64,000 bases of DNA from Bradyrhizobium sp. CCBAU 53421 (GCF_015291625.1 NZ_CP030047.1:6572001-6636000); one strand, 5' to 3'. Numbered from the stretch's first letter, positions 17,625 to 27,618 are shown. Numbers and translations are program-made. The notes: a model not told the origin generated them from the letters alone.

Positions 17625-18758
17625 ATGAAATCACCGATATGCGACATGCTGGGAATCGAATTCCCCCTGCTCGCCTTCAGTCATTGCCGCGACGTGGTGG
17701 CCGCCGTCAGCCGCGCCGGCGGCTTCGGCGTGTTCGGCGCGACCCGGTATCTGCCGGAGACGCTGGAGCAGGAATTGAAATGGATCGACGATCACGTCGA
17801 CGGCAAGCCCTACGGCATCGACGTGCTGATTCCGGAGAACATCTCGACCGCGGGTGAGAAGAACGTCACCTGGAAGAGCCTCGAGAAGCGCGTCTCGCAG
17901 GACCATCGCGATTTCACCCGCGATCTGCTGAAGAAATACAACATCGAGCTCACGCCGCAGAGCGTCGCCGACAACCAGCCGCAGCCGTTCGATGCCGAGA
18001 CCGCGCTGCAATTGCTCGAGGTCTCGTTCCGCCATCCGATCCGGCTGATCGCCAATGCGCTCGGCGTGCCGCCGAAGGCGATGATCGAGATGGGCCGCAA
18101 GCACGGCGTGCCGGTGGCGGCGCTGGTCGGCTCCAAGGAGCACGCGCTTCGCCAGGTCGCGGCCGGCGTCGACATCCTGGTTGCGCAAGGCACCGAAGCC
18201 GGCGGCCATTGCGGCGAAGTCTCGACCATGGTGCTGGTGCCCGAGGTGATCAAGGCGGTCAAAAAGATCCGCGACGTGCCGGTGCTCGCCGCCGGCGGCA
18301 TCATGACCGGCAGCCAGATGGCCGCCTGCATGGCGATGGGTGCGGCCGGCGCCTGGACCGGCTCGGTGTGGCTTGCGACCGTCGAGTCGGAGACCTCGGA
18401 GATCTTCCGCGAGAAGATGATCGCGGCCTCCTCGCGCGACGCCATCCGCTCCAAGGGCCGCACCGGCAAGCCGGCGCGGCAGCTTCGCTCGGTGTGGACC
18501 GATGCCTGGGACCGCTCGCCGGACAGCCCCGGCGCGCTGCCGATGCCGCTGCAAAGCATCATCAGCCGCGATGCCTTCAACGCGATCGACCGCGCCGCTG
18601 AAGCCGGCAACGAGAAGGCGCGCGATCTCGTCAGCTACTTCGTCGGCCAGGGCGTCGGCCTGGTCGACAGCGTCAAGTCGGCGGGTGCCGTGGTGCAGGA
18701 ATTCAAGGAAGATTTCGTCGAGGCCGTCGAGCACATGAACGCGCTGGTGGCGGAGTAG
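17625..18758 (+). CDS. Nitronate monooxygenase family protein (FMN-dependent)
   Basis: TIM-barrel FMN enzyme of the NMO/2-nitropropane dioxygenase family, 377 residues. FSHCRDVVAAVSRAGGFGVFG opens the barrel, AQGTEAGGHCGEVST is the catalytic/FMN segment, and VLAAGGIMTGSQMAACMAMGA binds the phosphate. The insert around residues 60-110 (DVLIPENISTAGEKNVTW) is seen in Rhizobiales homologues. Class I enzymes detoxify nitronates, but many relatives act in other pathways, so the substrate is open. ATG 17625 has GGGAG upstream. Separated from the next gene by a type-C repeat. Confidence 0.88.
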   Translation: MKSPICDMLGIEFPLLAFSHCRDVVAAVSRAGGFGVFGATRYLPETLEQELKWIDDHVDGKPYGIDVLIPENISTAGEKNVTWKSLEKRVSQDHRDFTRDLLKKYNIELTPQSVADNQPQPFDAETALQLLEVSFRHPIRLIANALGVPPKAMIEMGRKHGVPVAALVGSKEHALRQVAAGVDILVAQGTEAGGHCGEVSTMVLVPEVIKAVKKIRDVPVLAAGGIMTGSQMAACMAMGAAGAWTGSVWLATVESETSEIFREKMIAASSRDAIRSKGRTGKPARQLRSVWTDAWDRSPDSPGALPMPLQSIISRDAFNAIDRAAEAGNEKARDLVSYFVGQGVGLVDSVKSAGAVVQEFKEDFVEAVEHMNALVAE

Positions 18759-18770
18759 AATACGTGGTCC

Positions 18771-18881
18771 GTCCTTCGAGGCTCGCCCAGCGGCGCTGAC
18801 GCGCCGCAGAGCTCGCACCTCAGGATGACGGTGTGCCTGTAGCCGTCACCCTGAGGTGCGAGCGCAGCGAGCCTCGAAGGG
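18771..18881. repeat. Type-C dispersed element (ctgaggtgcgagc...gcctcgaagg class)
   Basis: Inverted arms ccttcgaggctcgc...gcacctcaggatgacg and cgtcaccctgaggtgcgagc...gcctcgaaggg. Relatives lie at 20466-20594, 31775-31879 and 43101-43199. Lies between the NMO and thiolase-like genes. Confidence 0.8.
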
Positions 18882-18915
18882 CGGCGGCGTACTAAAGAAA
18901 GCAAAGCAAGAAGAA

Positions 18916-20430
18916 ATGACCACATCTCATATCCCCGAAGACCGCATTCCCGTCATCGTCGGCGTCGGCGAGATCGTCGATCGTCCCAAGGACATCGCCG
19001 CCGGCCTCGAGCCACTCACTCTGCTGGAAGAGGCGCTGAAGCGCGCCGAGGCGGACAGCGGCGCAAAACTGCTCGCCGACGTGCAGTCGCTCGACGTCGT
19101 CAACTTCCTGAGCTGGCGCTACCGCGATCCCGAGAAGCAGCTGGCGCAGCGGCTCGGCATCACGCCCGCGCATCTTTATTACGGCCCGGTCGGCGGCGAG
19201 AGCCCGATCCGCTATCTGCATGAGGCCGCGCAGCGCATCGCGCGCGGCGAATGCAGCGTCGCCGCGGTGTGCGGCGCCGAGGCGCAGTCGACCGCGACCA
19301 AGGCGCAGCGCGCCGGCGTCGAGTTGCCGTGGACACCGTTCGCGCATGACGTGGAGGAGCCGAAGCGCGGCGCCGCGTTCCAGAAGCCGATGGCGGTTGC
19401 GCTCGGCGTGTTCCGGCCGATCACGGTCTACCCGCTCTATGAGTCCGCAACCTCGGCGCATTGGGGCCAAACGCCGCGCGAGGCGCTGAAGGAGTCGGGC
19501 GATCTATGGTCGACCTATGCGCGGATCGCGGCCGACAACCCGAACTCGTGGCTGAAGAAGCGCTTCAGCGGCGACGAGATCACGACGGCAACGCCCGACA
19601 ACCGGATGATCGCCTGGCCGTATACGAAGCTGATGGTGGCGAACCCGACGGTCAACATGGGCGGTGCGCTGATCCTGACCAGCCTTGCCAAAGCGCGTGC
19701 AGCCGGTGTCCCCGCGGACAAGCTGATCTATCCGCTCGGCGGCGCCTCGGCCGAAGAGCCGCGCGACTATCTGATCCGCGACCAGTTCGTCGAGAGCCAC
19801 GCGCAGACCGCGGTGCTCAAGGCGGTGATGGACCTCGCCGGTGGCGATGGCAGGAAGTTCGATGCCATCGAGCTCTATAGCTGTTTCCCCTGCGTCCCGA
19901 AGATGGCGCGCCGCACGCTCGGCCTGGGCAGCGACGTGCAGCCGACCGTCACCGGCGGCCTCACCTTCTTCGGCGCGCCGCTCAACACCTACATGACGCA
20001 TTCAGCCTGCGCGATGGTGCGCAGGCTGCGCAGCGGCGGCACGCTCGGCCTGCTCTACGGCCAGGGCGGCTTCGTCACCAAGCATCACGGCCTCGTGCTG
20101 TCGCGCGCGGCACCGAAGGCCGCGCTCAAGCAGGACACGAGCGTGCAGGCGGAGGCCGACCGCAACAGGCGCAACGTGCCCGACTTCACCGCCGAGGCAA
20201 CAGGAAAAGGCAAGGTCGAGGCCTTCACCGTGATCTATCGCGCCAACGGCGAGGTCGAGCATGGCGTCACCATGCTGCGCACCGAAGACGGCCGCCGCAC
20301 GCTCGGCCGCATCCCGGCAAGCGACACGGCCACGCTGGCATATCTGCAGAACCTCGACCGCACACCGGTCGGTACCACCGGCAACATCGTGACCGCCGGT
20401 GATGGCATGCTGGAATGGCGGGTGGGATAG
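18916..20430 (+). CDS. Thiolase-like protein type 1 (acetyl-CoA acetyltransferase family)
   Basis: Thiolase-fold protein, 504 residues, longer than classical thiolases (about 390) because of a C-terminal extension containing VIYRANGEVEHGVTMLRTEDG, as in type-1 thiolase-like proteins with the additional C-terminal domain. Where thiolases carry the nucleophilic Cys, this reads VGGESPIRYLHEAAQ (about 92-105) with no Cys. GGLTFFGAPLNTYMTHSACAM and ELYSCFPCVPK are conserved C-terminally. It may bind acyl-CoA without ordinary thiolysis. Start ATG 18916 after AAGAAG. Confidence 0.83.
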   Translation: MTTSHIPEDRIPVIVGVGEIVDRPKDIAAGLEPLTLLEEALKRAEADSGAKLLADVQSLDVVNFLSWRYRDPEKQLAQRLGITPAHLYYGPVGGESPIRYLHEAAQRIARGECSVAAVCGAEAQSTATKAQRAGVELPWTPFAHDVEEPKRGAAFQKPMAVALGVFRPITVYPLYESATSAHWGQTPREALKESGDLWSTYARIAADNPNSWLKKRFSGDEITTATPDNRMIAWPYTKLMVANPTVNMGGALILTSLAKARAAGVPADKLIYPLGGASAEEPRDYLIRDQFVESHAQTAVLKAVMDLAGGDGRKFDAIELYSCFPCVPKMARRTLGLGSDVQPTVTGGLTFFGAPLNTYMTHSACAMVRRLRSGGTLGLLYGQGGFVTKHHGLVLSRAAPKAALKQDTSVQAEADRNRRNVPDFTAEATGKGKVEAFTVIYRANGEVEHGVTMLRTEDGRRTLGRIPASDTATLAYLQNLDRTPVGTTGNIVTAGDGMLEWRVG

Positions 20431-20465
20431 CAGTTCCTACCCGCAACCTCCGCGGCTATATCCGT

Positions 20466-20594
20466 CATCCCCGCGCAAAGGCTTCGCCTTTGTCGCTGGA
20501 GGTGCGAGCGGAGCGAGCCTCGAAGGATGCACGGCCCCGCTGGTGGCCGTCGACCCTTCGAGACGGCCGCAGTGCGGCCTCCTCAGGGTGACGG
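20466..20594. repeat. Type-C dispersed element, diverged copy
   Basis: ggtgcgagcggagcgagcct-cgaaggatgc (20501-20530) is followed by cccttcgagacggccgc...cctcagggtgacgg (20554-20594). The left end is fused to an unrelated small hairpin aaaggcttcgccttt. Confidence 0.65.
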
Positions 20595-20619
20595 TGATGG
20601 GTTCTCTCGCATTCAGTGC

Positions 20620-20654
20620 GTAGCCCGGATGGAGCGTCGCGCAATTCGGGCTAC
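20620..20654. terminator. Hairpin between convergent thiolase-like and efflux genes
   Basis: GTAGCCCG (20620-20627) and CGGGCTAC (20647-20654) form an 8-bp stem between the stops at 20430 and 20662, so it can serve both. Confidence 0.55.
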
Positions 20655-20661
20655 GAAAGAC

Positions 20662-21864
20662 TTACCCCTTCACGTCCTGCTTTTCCGACGCCGTCGTCGG
20701 CTTGCCCTTGGGGCCGGCGCCGGTGACGCGGACATGATCGCCGTCGGCGAGTCCGTCCGGCGGGGCGGTGATGATGCGGTCGTCGGGGGCGAGGCCCGAG
20801 GCGATCTCGAGCTCCTTGCCGAGGTCGCGGCCGATCTTCACGGTCTTGAACAGCACCTTGTCATCGGGGCTGACGGTTGCGACCCGCAGGCCGTTGCTGT
20901 TGAAGATCAGCGCGCTGGCGGGAATGCTGAGCGGCGCGGACTCGCGCTGCAAGTTCAGCTTCACGCTGGCATAGCTGCCCGGCATCAGCTCGCCGGAGGA
21001 ATTGTCGAGCCCGAGCTGCATCCGCGTGGTGCCGGAGGCGACATCGACGGCCTGTGAGGAGGCTTCCACCGTCGCCTGGAAGCTGCGGTTCGGGTAATCC
21101 GGCAACGCCAGCGTGGCCTTGGCGCCGATCTTGATCGCCGGAACATAGTTCTGCGGCACGTTGACGTAGACGCGCAGCTTGGTGATGTCGGAGATCGTGA
21201 ACATCGCGGGGCCCGAGCCGCCGCCGGCGTTGATCAGCGCGCCGACGTCGGTGTCGCGCGAGGTCACCACGCCGTCGAACGGCGCCGTGATCTTCTTGTA
21301 ACCGGCGAGCGCTTCCAGCCGCTCGACATTGGCCTGGCCGGCCTTGACCGCACCGTTCTTGTTGGAGAGGTCGGCGGTGCGCTCGTCGATCTCCTGGGCG
21401 GAGACGAAGTTCGAGGCCACCAGCGTCTTGCGCCGGTTCAGCGTGGCCTCGGACAGCTTGGCCGAGGCCTGGGCGCTGGCGAGATCGGCGCGCGCCTGCA
21501 GCAATTGCTGATCGAGGTCAGGCGCCTCGATCTCGGCGATCACCTGGCCAGCCTTGACGCGGGCGCCGATGTCGGCGTCCCAGTTCTTCAGATAGCCGGA
21601 CACCCGGGCATAGATCGGCGCGCGGGAATAAGCCTCGAGCCGGCCCGGCAGGTCGATCGTGGGGCTCAGCGCCTTGGCGTTGGGCAGCGCCACCGCGACG
21701 GTCGGAACGGCCTGGTCGTCGGTCCATTCCTTCAAACGGTTGTCCTGCTCCTCACGGGCGCGGATGCCGGTGCCTACGATCAGCCCGGCGCCGACCAGTG
21801 CAACCACGCCGAATATGCCCAATCTCCGGCGGGACACCGGTGGGCGCTGTTCAGTGGGCTGCAT
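20662..21864 (-). CDS. RND efflux periplasmic adaptor (membrane fusion protein)
   Basis: HlyD/AcrA-type adaptor, 400 residues, anchored by one N-terminal membrane segment (FGVVALVGAGLIVGTGI, about residues 17-33) with a periplasmic body. The barrel-sandwich motif RAPIYARVSGYLKNWDADIG is followed by GARVKAGQVIAEIEAPDLDQ, a coiled-coil hairpin around 95-160, and ITAPFDGVVTSRDTDVGALI. It links the inner-membrane pump to an outer-membrane channel; no channel gene is adjacent. ATG 21864 overlaps the end of the permease gene by 14 bp, so translation is coupled. Confidence 0.9.
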   Translation of the reverse strand: MQPTEQRPPVSRRRLGIFGVVALVGAGLIVGTGIRAREEQDNRLKEWTDDQAVPTVAVALPNAKALSPTIDLPGRLEAYSRAPIYARVSGYLKNWDADIGARVKAGQVIAEIEAPDLDQQLLQARADLASAQASAKLSEATLNRRKTLVASNFVSAQEIDERTADLSNKNGAVKAGQANVERLEALAGYKKITAPFDGVVTSRDTDVGALINAGGGSGPAMFTISDITKLRVYVNVPQNYVPAIKIGAKATLALPDYPNRSFQATVEASSQAVDVASGTTRMQLGLDNSSGELMPGSYASVKLNLQRESAPLSIPASALIFNSNGLRVATVSPDDKVLFKTVKIGRDLGKELEIASGLAPDDRIITAPPDGLADGDHVRVTGAGPKGKPTTASEKQDVKG

Positions 21865-24800
21865 GCGGAATCTCCGATGAGGCGGCGGCTTTGGCGCCTT
21901 GCTTCTTGTGTACCATACTGAATACCACGGGAACAAACATCAGCGTCGCGAAGGTTGCAAAGATCAGGCCGCCGATCACGGCGCGGCCCAGCGGCGCGTT
22001 CTGCTCGCCGCCCTCGCCCAGTCCCAGCGCCATCGGCGCCATGCCGATGATCATGGCGAGCGCGGTCATCAGCACCGGACGGAACCGGACGAATCCGGCC
22101 TCCAGCGCCGCCGCGACGGGATCGCCGAGCTCCTCATAGCGTTCGCGCGCGAAGCTGATCACCAGCACGCTGTTGGCGGTCGCAACGCCCATGCACATGA
22201 TGGCGCCGGTGAGCGCCGGAACCGACAGCGTGGTCTGGGTGGTGAACAGCATCCAGACGATGCCGGCCAGCGCGGCGGGCAGCGCCGTGATGATCACGAA
22301 CGGATCCGACCAGGACTGGAAGTTCACGACGATCAGGAAGTAGATCAGGACGACCGCGCCGAGCAGGCCGAGCAACAGGCCGGTGAAGGCCGAGTTCATG
22401 GTCTGCACCTGGCCGAGCAGCACCACGGACGAGCCCTTCGGCACCTCCTTGGCGGTATCCGCGATCAGCTGGCGCACGTCGGTTGCGACGCCGCCGAGAT
22501 CGCGGCCCTGCGTCGTGGCGTAGATCTGCACCAGCGACTGGATGTCGTATTGCGACACCACCGCGCTCGAGGTCACGCGCTTGATGTCGGCGATACCGCC
22601 GAGGATCGGCGCCTGGGTGTTGCCGGTCGCGGTGATCGGCAGCGTCTGCAGCGCGCTCAGCGAGTCGATCTGGTATTGCGGCGTCTGCATCACGATCGAA
22701 TAGGACACGCCGTTATCAGGGTTGAGATAGTAGGTCGGCGCGACCTGCGAGGAGCCGGCGAGGTTGACGACCAGCGAGTTGGTGACGTCGCGCTCGGTCA
22801 GGCCGACATATTGCGCGCGGGTGCGGTCGACGTCGATGTTGAAGGTCGGATTGTTCGGCGACTGCTGGATCCGCGCGTCGGCGATGCCGGGGATGCGCTT
22901 GATCTTGGCCAGCAGCTTGTTGGCGTAGGCGAAGTTGGCGTCGAGGTTGGCGCCGCGGATCTGCAAATCGATCGGCGCCGGCGCGCCGAAGTTCAGGATC
23001 TGGCTGACGATGTCGGCCGGCAGGAACGCGAAGCTGGTGCCCGGGAACAGCCGGGGCAGTTGCTCACGCAGCGTGCGGACATGCTGCTCGGTCGGCTTGT
23101 GGCCTTCCTTCAGGCGGATCTGGATATCGCCGTCCTGCGGACCGATCACGCCGGTGTTGTTATAGGTCATGTTGATGCCGGAGATCGGCATGCCGATGTT
23201 GTCGGTCATGGTCTCGATCTCGCCGGGGACCAGCTTGCGGATCGCCTTCTGGATATCGGCGAGCTGGTTGGCGGTCTCCTCGACGCGGGTGCCGACCTGG
23301 GTGCGGACATGCATCAGGATGTTGCCGGCATCGACCGACGGGAAGAAGTTGCGCCCCAGAAACGGCACCAAGAGGAACGACGCGGCAACGACCGCGAGAA
23401 AGCCGCCGACGAACACCTTGCGGTGACCGAGCGCCATCGCGAGCAGGCCATGATAGCCGCTGCGGACACGCTCGAACCGCGCCTCGAAGCCACGCTGGAA
23501 CCAGACCAGGGGATTGCGCGATTTCGGCGGCCCGCCCTCGTGATGGACATGCGCCTGCAGCAGATAGTTCGCCATCGTCGGCACCAGACTGCGCGACAGG
23601 ATGAACGACCAGATCATCGCGAACATCACCGCTTCGGCCATCGGCACGAACAGGAAGCGCGCCACGCCGGTCAGGAAGAACATCGGCACGAACACGATGC
23701 AGATACAGAGCAGCGAGACGAAGGCCGGCGTCACGATCTGATTGGCGCCATCGAGGATCGACTGCTCGACCGGCTTGCCCTGCTCGAGGTGGTAGTTGAT
23801 GTTCTCGATCGTCACCGTGGCGTCGTCGACGAGGATGCCGACCGCGAGCGCAAGGCCGCCGAGCGTCATGATGTTCAGCGTCTCGCCGATCAGGGACAGC
23901 ATGATGATGGCGCCGAGCACCGACAGCGGGATCGACACCGCGATGATGACGGTCGAGCGCCAGCTGCCGAGGAACAACAGGATCATCACGCTGGTCAGCA
24001 GCGCGGCGATCACGCCCTCGAAGGCGACGCCGGTGATCGCGCCACGGACGAACACCGACTGGTCGCCGATGAAGCCGATCTTCAGCGCGTCCGGCATCTG
24101 GTCCTTGACCTCGATCACCTTCTGCTTGATGCCGGAGATGATATCGAGCGTCGAGGTGGCGCCCGCCTTCAGCACCATCATCAAGACCGAGCGGTTGCCG
24201 TCGACATGGACGATGTTGGTCTGCGGCGGGTTGCCATCGCGAACGGTGGCGACGTCACGGACATAGACCATCGCGCCGTTGACCTGCTTGATCGGCAGGT
24301 CGCCGAGCTCTTCGAGCCGCAGCGGCGAGTTGTTGAGGTTGATGGTGTATTCGAAGTTGCCGATCTTCTGGGTGCCGACCGGCGTGATCAGGTTCTGCGC
24401 GGCGAGCGCGTTGGCGACGTCCTGGCCCGCCAGGCCGCGCGCCTGCAGCGCGGTCGAATTGAGATCGATCTGGACCTGGCGCTGCTTGCCGCCGAACGGA
24501 TACGGGATCGCAGCACCGGGCACCGTGACCAGCGGCGTGCGCAGCTGGTTGATGCCGATATCGGCGAGGTTCTGCTCGGTCAGGCCTTCGCCCGACAATG
24601 CGACCTGGATGATCGGAACCGTCGAGGCGCTGTAGTTCAGGATCAGCGGCGGCGTCGCGCCCGGCGGCATCTGCTTGAGCAGTGTCTGCGAGATCGCGGT
24701 GACCTGGGCGTTGGCGGTGCGGATGTCGACGTTGGGCTGGAAGAAGATCTTGATGATGCCGACGCCGTTATAGGAATTGGCGACGATGTGCTCGATGTCG

Positions 24801-25030
24801 TTGACCGTCGTGGTCAGTGCGCGCTGGAACGGCGAAGTGATGCGGCCGGCCATCTGGTCGGGCGGCAGGCCGGTGTACTGCCAGACCACGCCGATCACGG
24901 GGATGCGGATGTCGGGAAAGATGTCGGTCGGCGTGCGCAGCGCCGCCAGCGGTCCGATGATCAAGAGCAGGATCGCGAGCACGACGAAAGTATACGGCCG
25001 GCTCAGTGCGATACGGACCAGTGCGATCAT
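21851..25030 (-). CDS. RND-family efflux permease (AcrB/MdtB type)
   Basis: Proton-driven inner-membrane pump, 1059 residues, full length for the family. It starts MIALVRIALSRPYTFVVLAI, the usual first transmembrane helix, at ATG 25030; the extension upstream is not homologous. The proton-relay aspartates are the DD in VGILVDDATVTIENI (TM4). Two large periplasmic loops and about 12 helices are evident, ending with MIIGMAPMALGLGEGGEQNAPLGRAV and an amphipathic tail. Unusually, it is the first gene of the pair, with the adaptor downstream and overlapping. Substrates unknown. Confidence 0.92.
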   Translation of the reverse strand: MIALVRIALSRPYTFVVLAILLLIIGPLAALRTPTDIFPDIRIPVIGVVWQYTGLPPDQMAGRITSPFQRALTTTVNDIEHIVANSYNGVGIIKIFFQPNVDIRTANAQVTAISQTLLKQMPPGATPPLILNYSASTVPIIQVALSGEGLTEQNLADIGINQLRTPLVTVPGAAIPYPFGGKQRQVQIDLNSTALQARGLAGQDVANALAAQNLITPVGTQKIGNFEYTINLNNSPLRLEELGDLPIKQVNGAMVYVRDVATVRDGNPPQTNIVHVDGNRSVLMMVLKAGATSTLDIISGIKQKVIEVKDQMPDALKIGFIGDQSVFVRGAITGVAFEGVIAALLTSVMILLFLGSWRSTVIIAVSIPLSVLGAIIMLSLIGETLNIMTLGGLALAVGILVDDATVTIENINYHLEQGKPVEQSILDGANQIVTPAFVSLLCICIVFVPMFFLTGVARFLFVPMAEAVMFAMIWSFILSRSLVPTMANYLLQAHVHHEGGPPKSRNPLVWFQRGFEARFERVRSGYHGLLAMALGHRKVFVGGFLAVVAASFLLVPFLGRNFFPSVDAGNILMHVRTQVGTRVEETANQLADIQKAIRKLVPGEIETMTDNIGMPISGINMTYNNTGVIGPQDGDIQIRLKEGHKPTEQHVRTLREQLPRLFPGTSFAFLPADIVSQILNFGAPAPIDLQIRGANLDANFAYANKLLAKIKRIPGIADARIQQSPNNPTFNIDVDRTRAQYVGLTERDVTNSLVVNLAGSSQVAPTYYLNPDNGVSYSIVMQTPQYQIDSLSALQTLPITATGNTQAPILGGIADIKRVTSSAVVSQYDIQSLVQIYATTQGRDLGGVATDVRQLIADTAKEVPKGSSVVLLGQVQTMNSAFTGLLLGLLGAVVLIYFLIVVNFQSWSDPFVIITALPAALAGIVWMLFTTQTTLSVPALTGAIMCMGVATANSVLVISFARERYEELGDPVAAALEAGFVRFRPVLMTALAMIIGMAPMALGLGEGGEQNAPLGRAVIGGLIFATFATLMFVPVVFSMVHKKQGAKAAASSEIPHAAH

Positions 25031-25417
25031 AAAAGCAGCATTCCCGAAATGAAGCCCGCCCGGGCAGAGGAATCGACATTGCAAAAGCCGTTCCGCAGCG
25101 GCCGATTTACCCGATGACGGGCAAAACGCCAACCTGTGGAGCCGCAGCGGCCTTCACTTCCTTGGCATAGTACGTGAAGCCGCGCACGCCGATCGGGTGC
25201 TCCGGGCGCAGCGCGGTCGATCGCGCGTGGATCATCGTCAAAAAAGAGACGGCTCTGCTGCGAATGTGCGCCTGCCGAGCACGCCGTTGCGGCCGTCAGA
25301 AGGCTAACGCATCGCTGCTCTGCGAAAATGCGGAGCGTGGCAAGCCGGCCGGCTCGCCGCGCCGGGATCGGTTGCCCCGACAACGATGTCCTGTATGACC
25401 CAACCGGCGGCGCCGGA

Positions 25418-25629
25418 TCAGGCGGCGCGGACGCGTTGAGGAACTTGCCGACCTCGAGCTTGAGGCGGTTGCTGTCGCCCGACAACGTCTGTGCCGCCGA
25501 CAACACCTGGGTCGAGGCCGACCCGGTTTCGGTAGCGCCGTGCTGCACGTCGGTGATGTTGGCCGAGACCTGCTGGGTGCCGTGCGCCGCCTGCTGCACG
25601 TTTCGAGATATTTCCTGGGTCGCCGCGCC
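25418..25629 (-). pseudogene. Decayed copy of a chemoreceptor 3' end
   Basis: 212 bp that align along their whole length with 25758-25970, the last part of the neighbouring MCP gene. The translation gives [20 protein letters not shown] and [18 protein letters not shown] one-base deletion just before the end moves the ancestral TGA (25418-25420) out of frame, so the ORF runs on into unrelated sequence. It has no start, HAMP or membrane part. It lies in the 727-bp gap 25031-25757; I see no intact gene in the rest of that gap. Confidence 0.8.
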
Positions 25630-25700
25630 GGCCGCGCATGGAGCTACGGTTCGTTGGTCACGCCTTCACGTGGAACGTCCGAGCGCCGCATCCGCGCAAA

Positions 25701-25729
25701 GAAAAATGCCCGGCCTGTCGGCCGGGCAT
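25701..25729 (-). terminator. Rho-independent terminator of the MCP gene
   Basis: On the minus strand ATGCCCGGC, loop cgacag, GCCGGGCAT, then TTTTTC: a perfect 9-bp GC-rich stem with a T-run, 29 bp after the MCP stop. Confidence 0.85.
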
Positions 25730-25757
25730 CGTTCGAAGGTCAGAGGTTCGGCCGGCG

Positions 25758-27449
25758 TCAGGCCGCGCGGACGGCGTCGAGGAACTTGCCGACCTCGAGT
25801 TTGAGGCGATTGCTGTCACCCGAGAGCGACTGCGCCGCCGACAGCACCTGGGTCGAAGCCGAGCCGGTTTCGTTGGCGCCATGCTGGACGTCGGTGATGT
25901 TGGCCGAGACCTGCTGGGTGCCCTGCGCGGCCTGCTGCACGTTGCGCGAAATCTCCTGCGTCGCCGCGCCCTGCTCCTCGACCGCGGCTGCGATGGTGGA
26001 GGAGATCTCCGACAGCCGCTCGATGGTCGACGAGATTTCCTTGATGGCGCCGACCGACTCCTGGGTCGCGGTCTGGATGCCGGCGATCTGCTGGCCGATC
26101 TCGCCGGTCGCCTTTGCAGTCTGCTCCGCCAGTGCCTTCACCTCGGACGCCACGACCGCGAAGCCGCGGCCGGCCTCGCCGGCGCGCGCCGCCTCGATGG
26201 TGGCGTTCAGCGCCAAGAGATTGGTCTGGCCGGCAATCGTGTTGATCAGCTCGACGACGTCGCCGATCCGCGCAGCGGCCTTCGACAATTCGCTGACGCG
26301 ATCGTTGGTGGTGCGCGCCTGGCCGACGGCATCGCCGGCCATCCGCGCCGACTCCTGCACCTGGCGGCTGATCTCGGTCACCGACGACGACAGCTCTTCG
26401 GTCGCCGACGCCACCGACTGCACGTTGGTCGAGGCCTCCTCGGAAGCAGCGGCAACCGACGTGGTCAGTTCCTGCGAACGCCGGGCGGTCGACGACAGCG
26501 TAGAGGCCGAGGCCTCGAGCTGGGTCGAGGCCGACGACACGGTCTGCACGATCTCGCCGATCATCTGTTCGAAATTGCGGGTGATGGTGTCGACCCGGCG
26601 GCCGCGCTCGATCTTGGCCTCGGCGTCGGCGGCGGCGGCTTCATCGGCCGCCTTCTTGGCGACCAGGGCTTCCTTGAAAACCTGCAGCGTATCGGCCATC
26701 GCGCCGATCTCGGTCTTCTCGCCCTGGTGCGGGACGTTTGCGGTGAGGTCGCCGCGACCCAGCGCCTGCATCGGGCTCACGATCGAGGCGATGCCGGCCG
26801 AAATGTCGCGAACCGTGTAGAAGCTGACGCCGACACTGATCAGGATCGCAAGGCCGAGGATCGCCGCCACCATCATCAGCGCCGAGCTGTAGTTGCTGGC
26901 AGAATCCTGCGCGGCTTTGTCCGCACCGGTGTTGTTGAGCTCGATGTCCTTGTTCAGGATCTCATCCGCTTCGAGACCGATCTTGTTCACGACCTTGGTG
27001 TTGAGCTCGTGCGCCTCATGCGGAAGCTTGCCAGCCTCCTTGCGCGACAGGCTCATCACCTCTTCGGTGCCCTTTTTGTACTTGTCCCAGGTGTCGGACC
27101 ACTGCCGGTAGAGCGCACGCTCCTCCGGGGTAGTGATCATCGGCTCGTACCTGGCGCGGGCCTTTGTGTTCATCTCGACGACGCTGGTGAGCGTCTTCTC
27201 GGCGGCCAGCTTGTCTTCGAGCGTTTCGGAGAGCATGTGTTCGCGGATCACGTTGCGGTAGGTGATGACCCCGGCGCGCAGCTCGCCGAGCACGCGCACG
27301 CTCGGCAACCAATTGGTCGAGATGTCGACTGTGCTGGCGTTGATCGCCCGCATATTCCAGACTGCAAGCAGGCCCATGCCCGTCAGCGCGACAAGCAGGA
27401 ACGCAACCGCGGCAATGATCTTGGCGCGGATCGAGAATTTGGCGAACAT
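25758..27449 (-). CDS. Methyl-accepting chemotaxis protein
   Basis: Transmembrane chemoreceptor, 563 residues. TM1 is about 9-29 ([20 protein letters not shown]), followed by a 4-helix-bundle type periplasmic domain (about 30-185) and TM2 around 190-208 ([20 protein letters not shown]). HAMP is about 210-262 and the signalling domain about 300-520. The hairpin tip [20 protein letters not shown] is highly conserved, so coupling to CheW/CheA is expected. No C-terminal CheR-binding pentapeptide is seen (it ends KFLDAVRAA). The ligand is unknown. Single gene with its own terminator. Confidence 0.93.
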   Translation of the reverse strand: MFAKFSIRAKIIAAVAFLLVALTGMGLLAVWNMRAINASTVDISTNWLPSVRVLGELRAGVITYRNVIREHMLSETLEDKLAAEKTLTSVVEMNTKARARYEPMITTPEERALYRQWSDTWDKYKKGTEEVMSLSRKEAGKLPHEAHELNTKVVNKIGLEADEILNKDIELNNTGADKAAQDSASNYSSALMMVAAILGLAILISVGVSFYTVRDISAGIASIVSPMQALGRGDLTANVPHQGEKTEIGAMADTLQVFKEALVAKKAADEAAAADAEAKIERGRRVDTITRNFEQMIGEIVQTVSSASTQLEASASTLSSTARRSQELTTSVAAASEEASTNVQSVASATEELSSSVTEISRQVQESARMAGDAVGQARTTNDRVSELSKAAARIGDVVELINTIAGQTNLLALNATIEAARAGEAGRGFAVVASEVKALAEQTAKATGEIGQQIAGIQTATQESVGAIKEISSTIERLSEISSTIAAAVEEQGAATQEISRNVQQAAQGTQQVSANITDVQHGANETGSASTQVLSAAQSLSGDSNRLKLEVGKFLDAVRAA

Positions 27450-27618
27450 CGTGGGGTCTCTTGATATCGGGCTCGCGAAGCCCGATCGAATGGCTGGGGG
27501 CGCGGCGGGACGCCGCAGATATCAAAGCCAGCCCCCCTCCTTAAGTAGGGTTAATTTGGTTCCCCGTTGAACTACGGAGATATCAAACGTCACCCCGGCA
27601 TGATGCGCGCCAGACGCA

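Noticed and set aside
21899..25117. 1072-codon open frame on the plus strand opposite the RND permease
   Set aside because: Composition is Arg/Asp/His/Gly-rich without domains, and it mirrors the highly conserved permease on the other strand; this is a high-GC antisense shadow.
25107..25235. Short minus-strand ORF ending in GVRGFTYYAKEVKAAAAP with a plausible coding look
   Set aside because: About 42 codons, no convincing Shine-Dalgarno and no recognised family; perhaps a remnant, but not strong enough to list as a gene.
25027..25599. 190-codon minus-strand ORF as a gene
   Set aside because: Only its first third is real (chemoreceptor tail); after the frameshift it is non-homologous and runs into the RND start. 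Treated as a pseudogene fragment.
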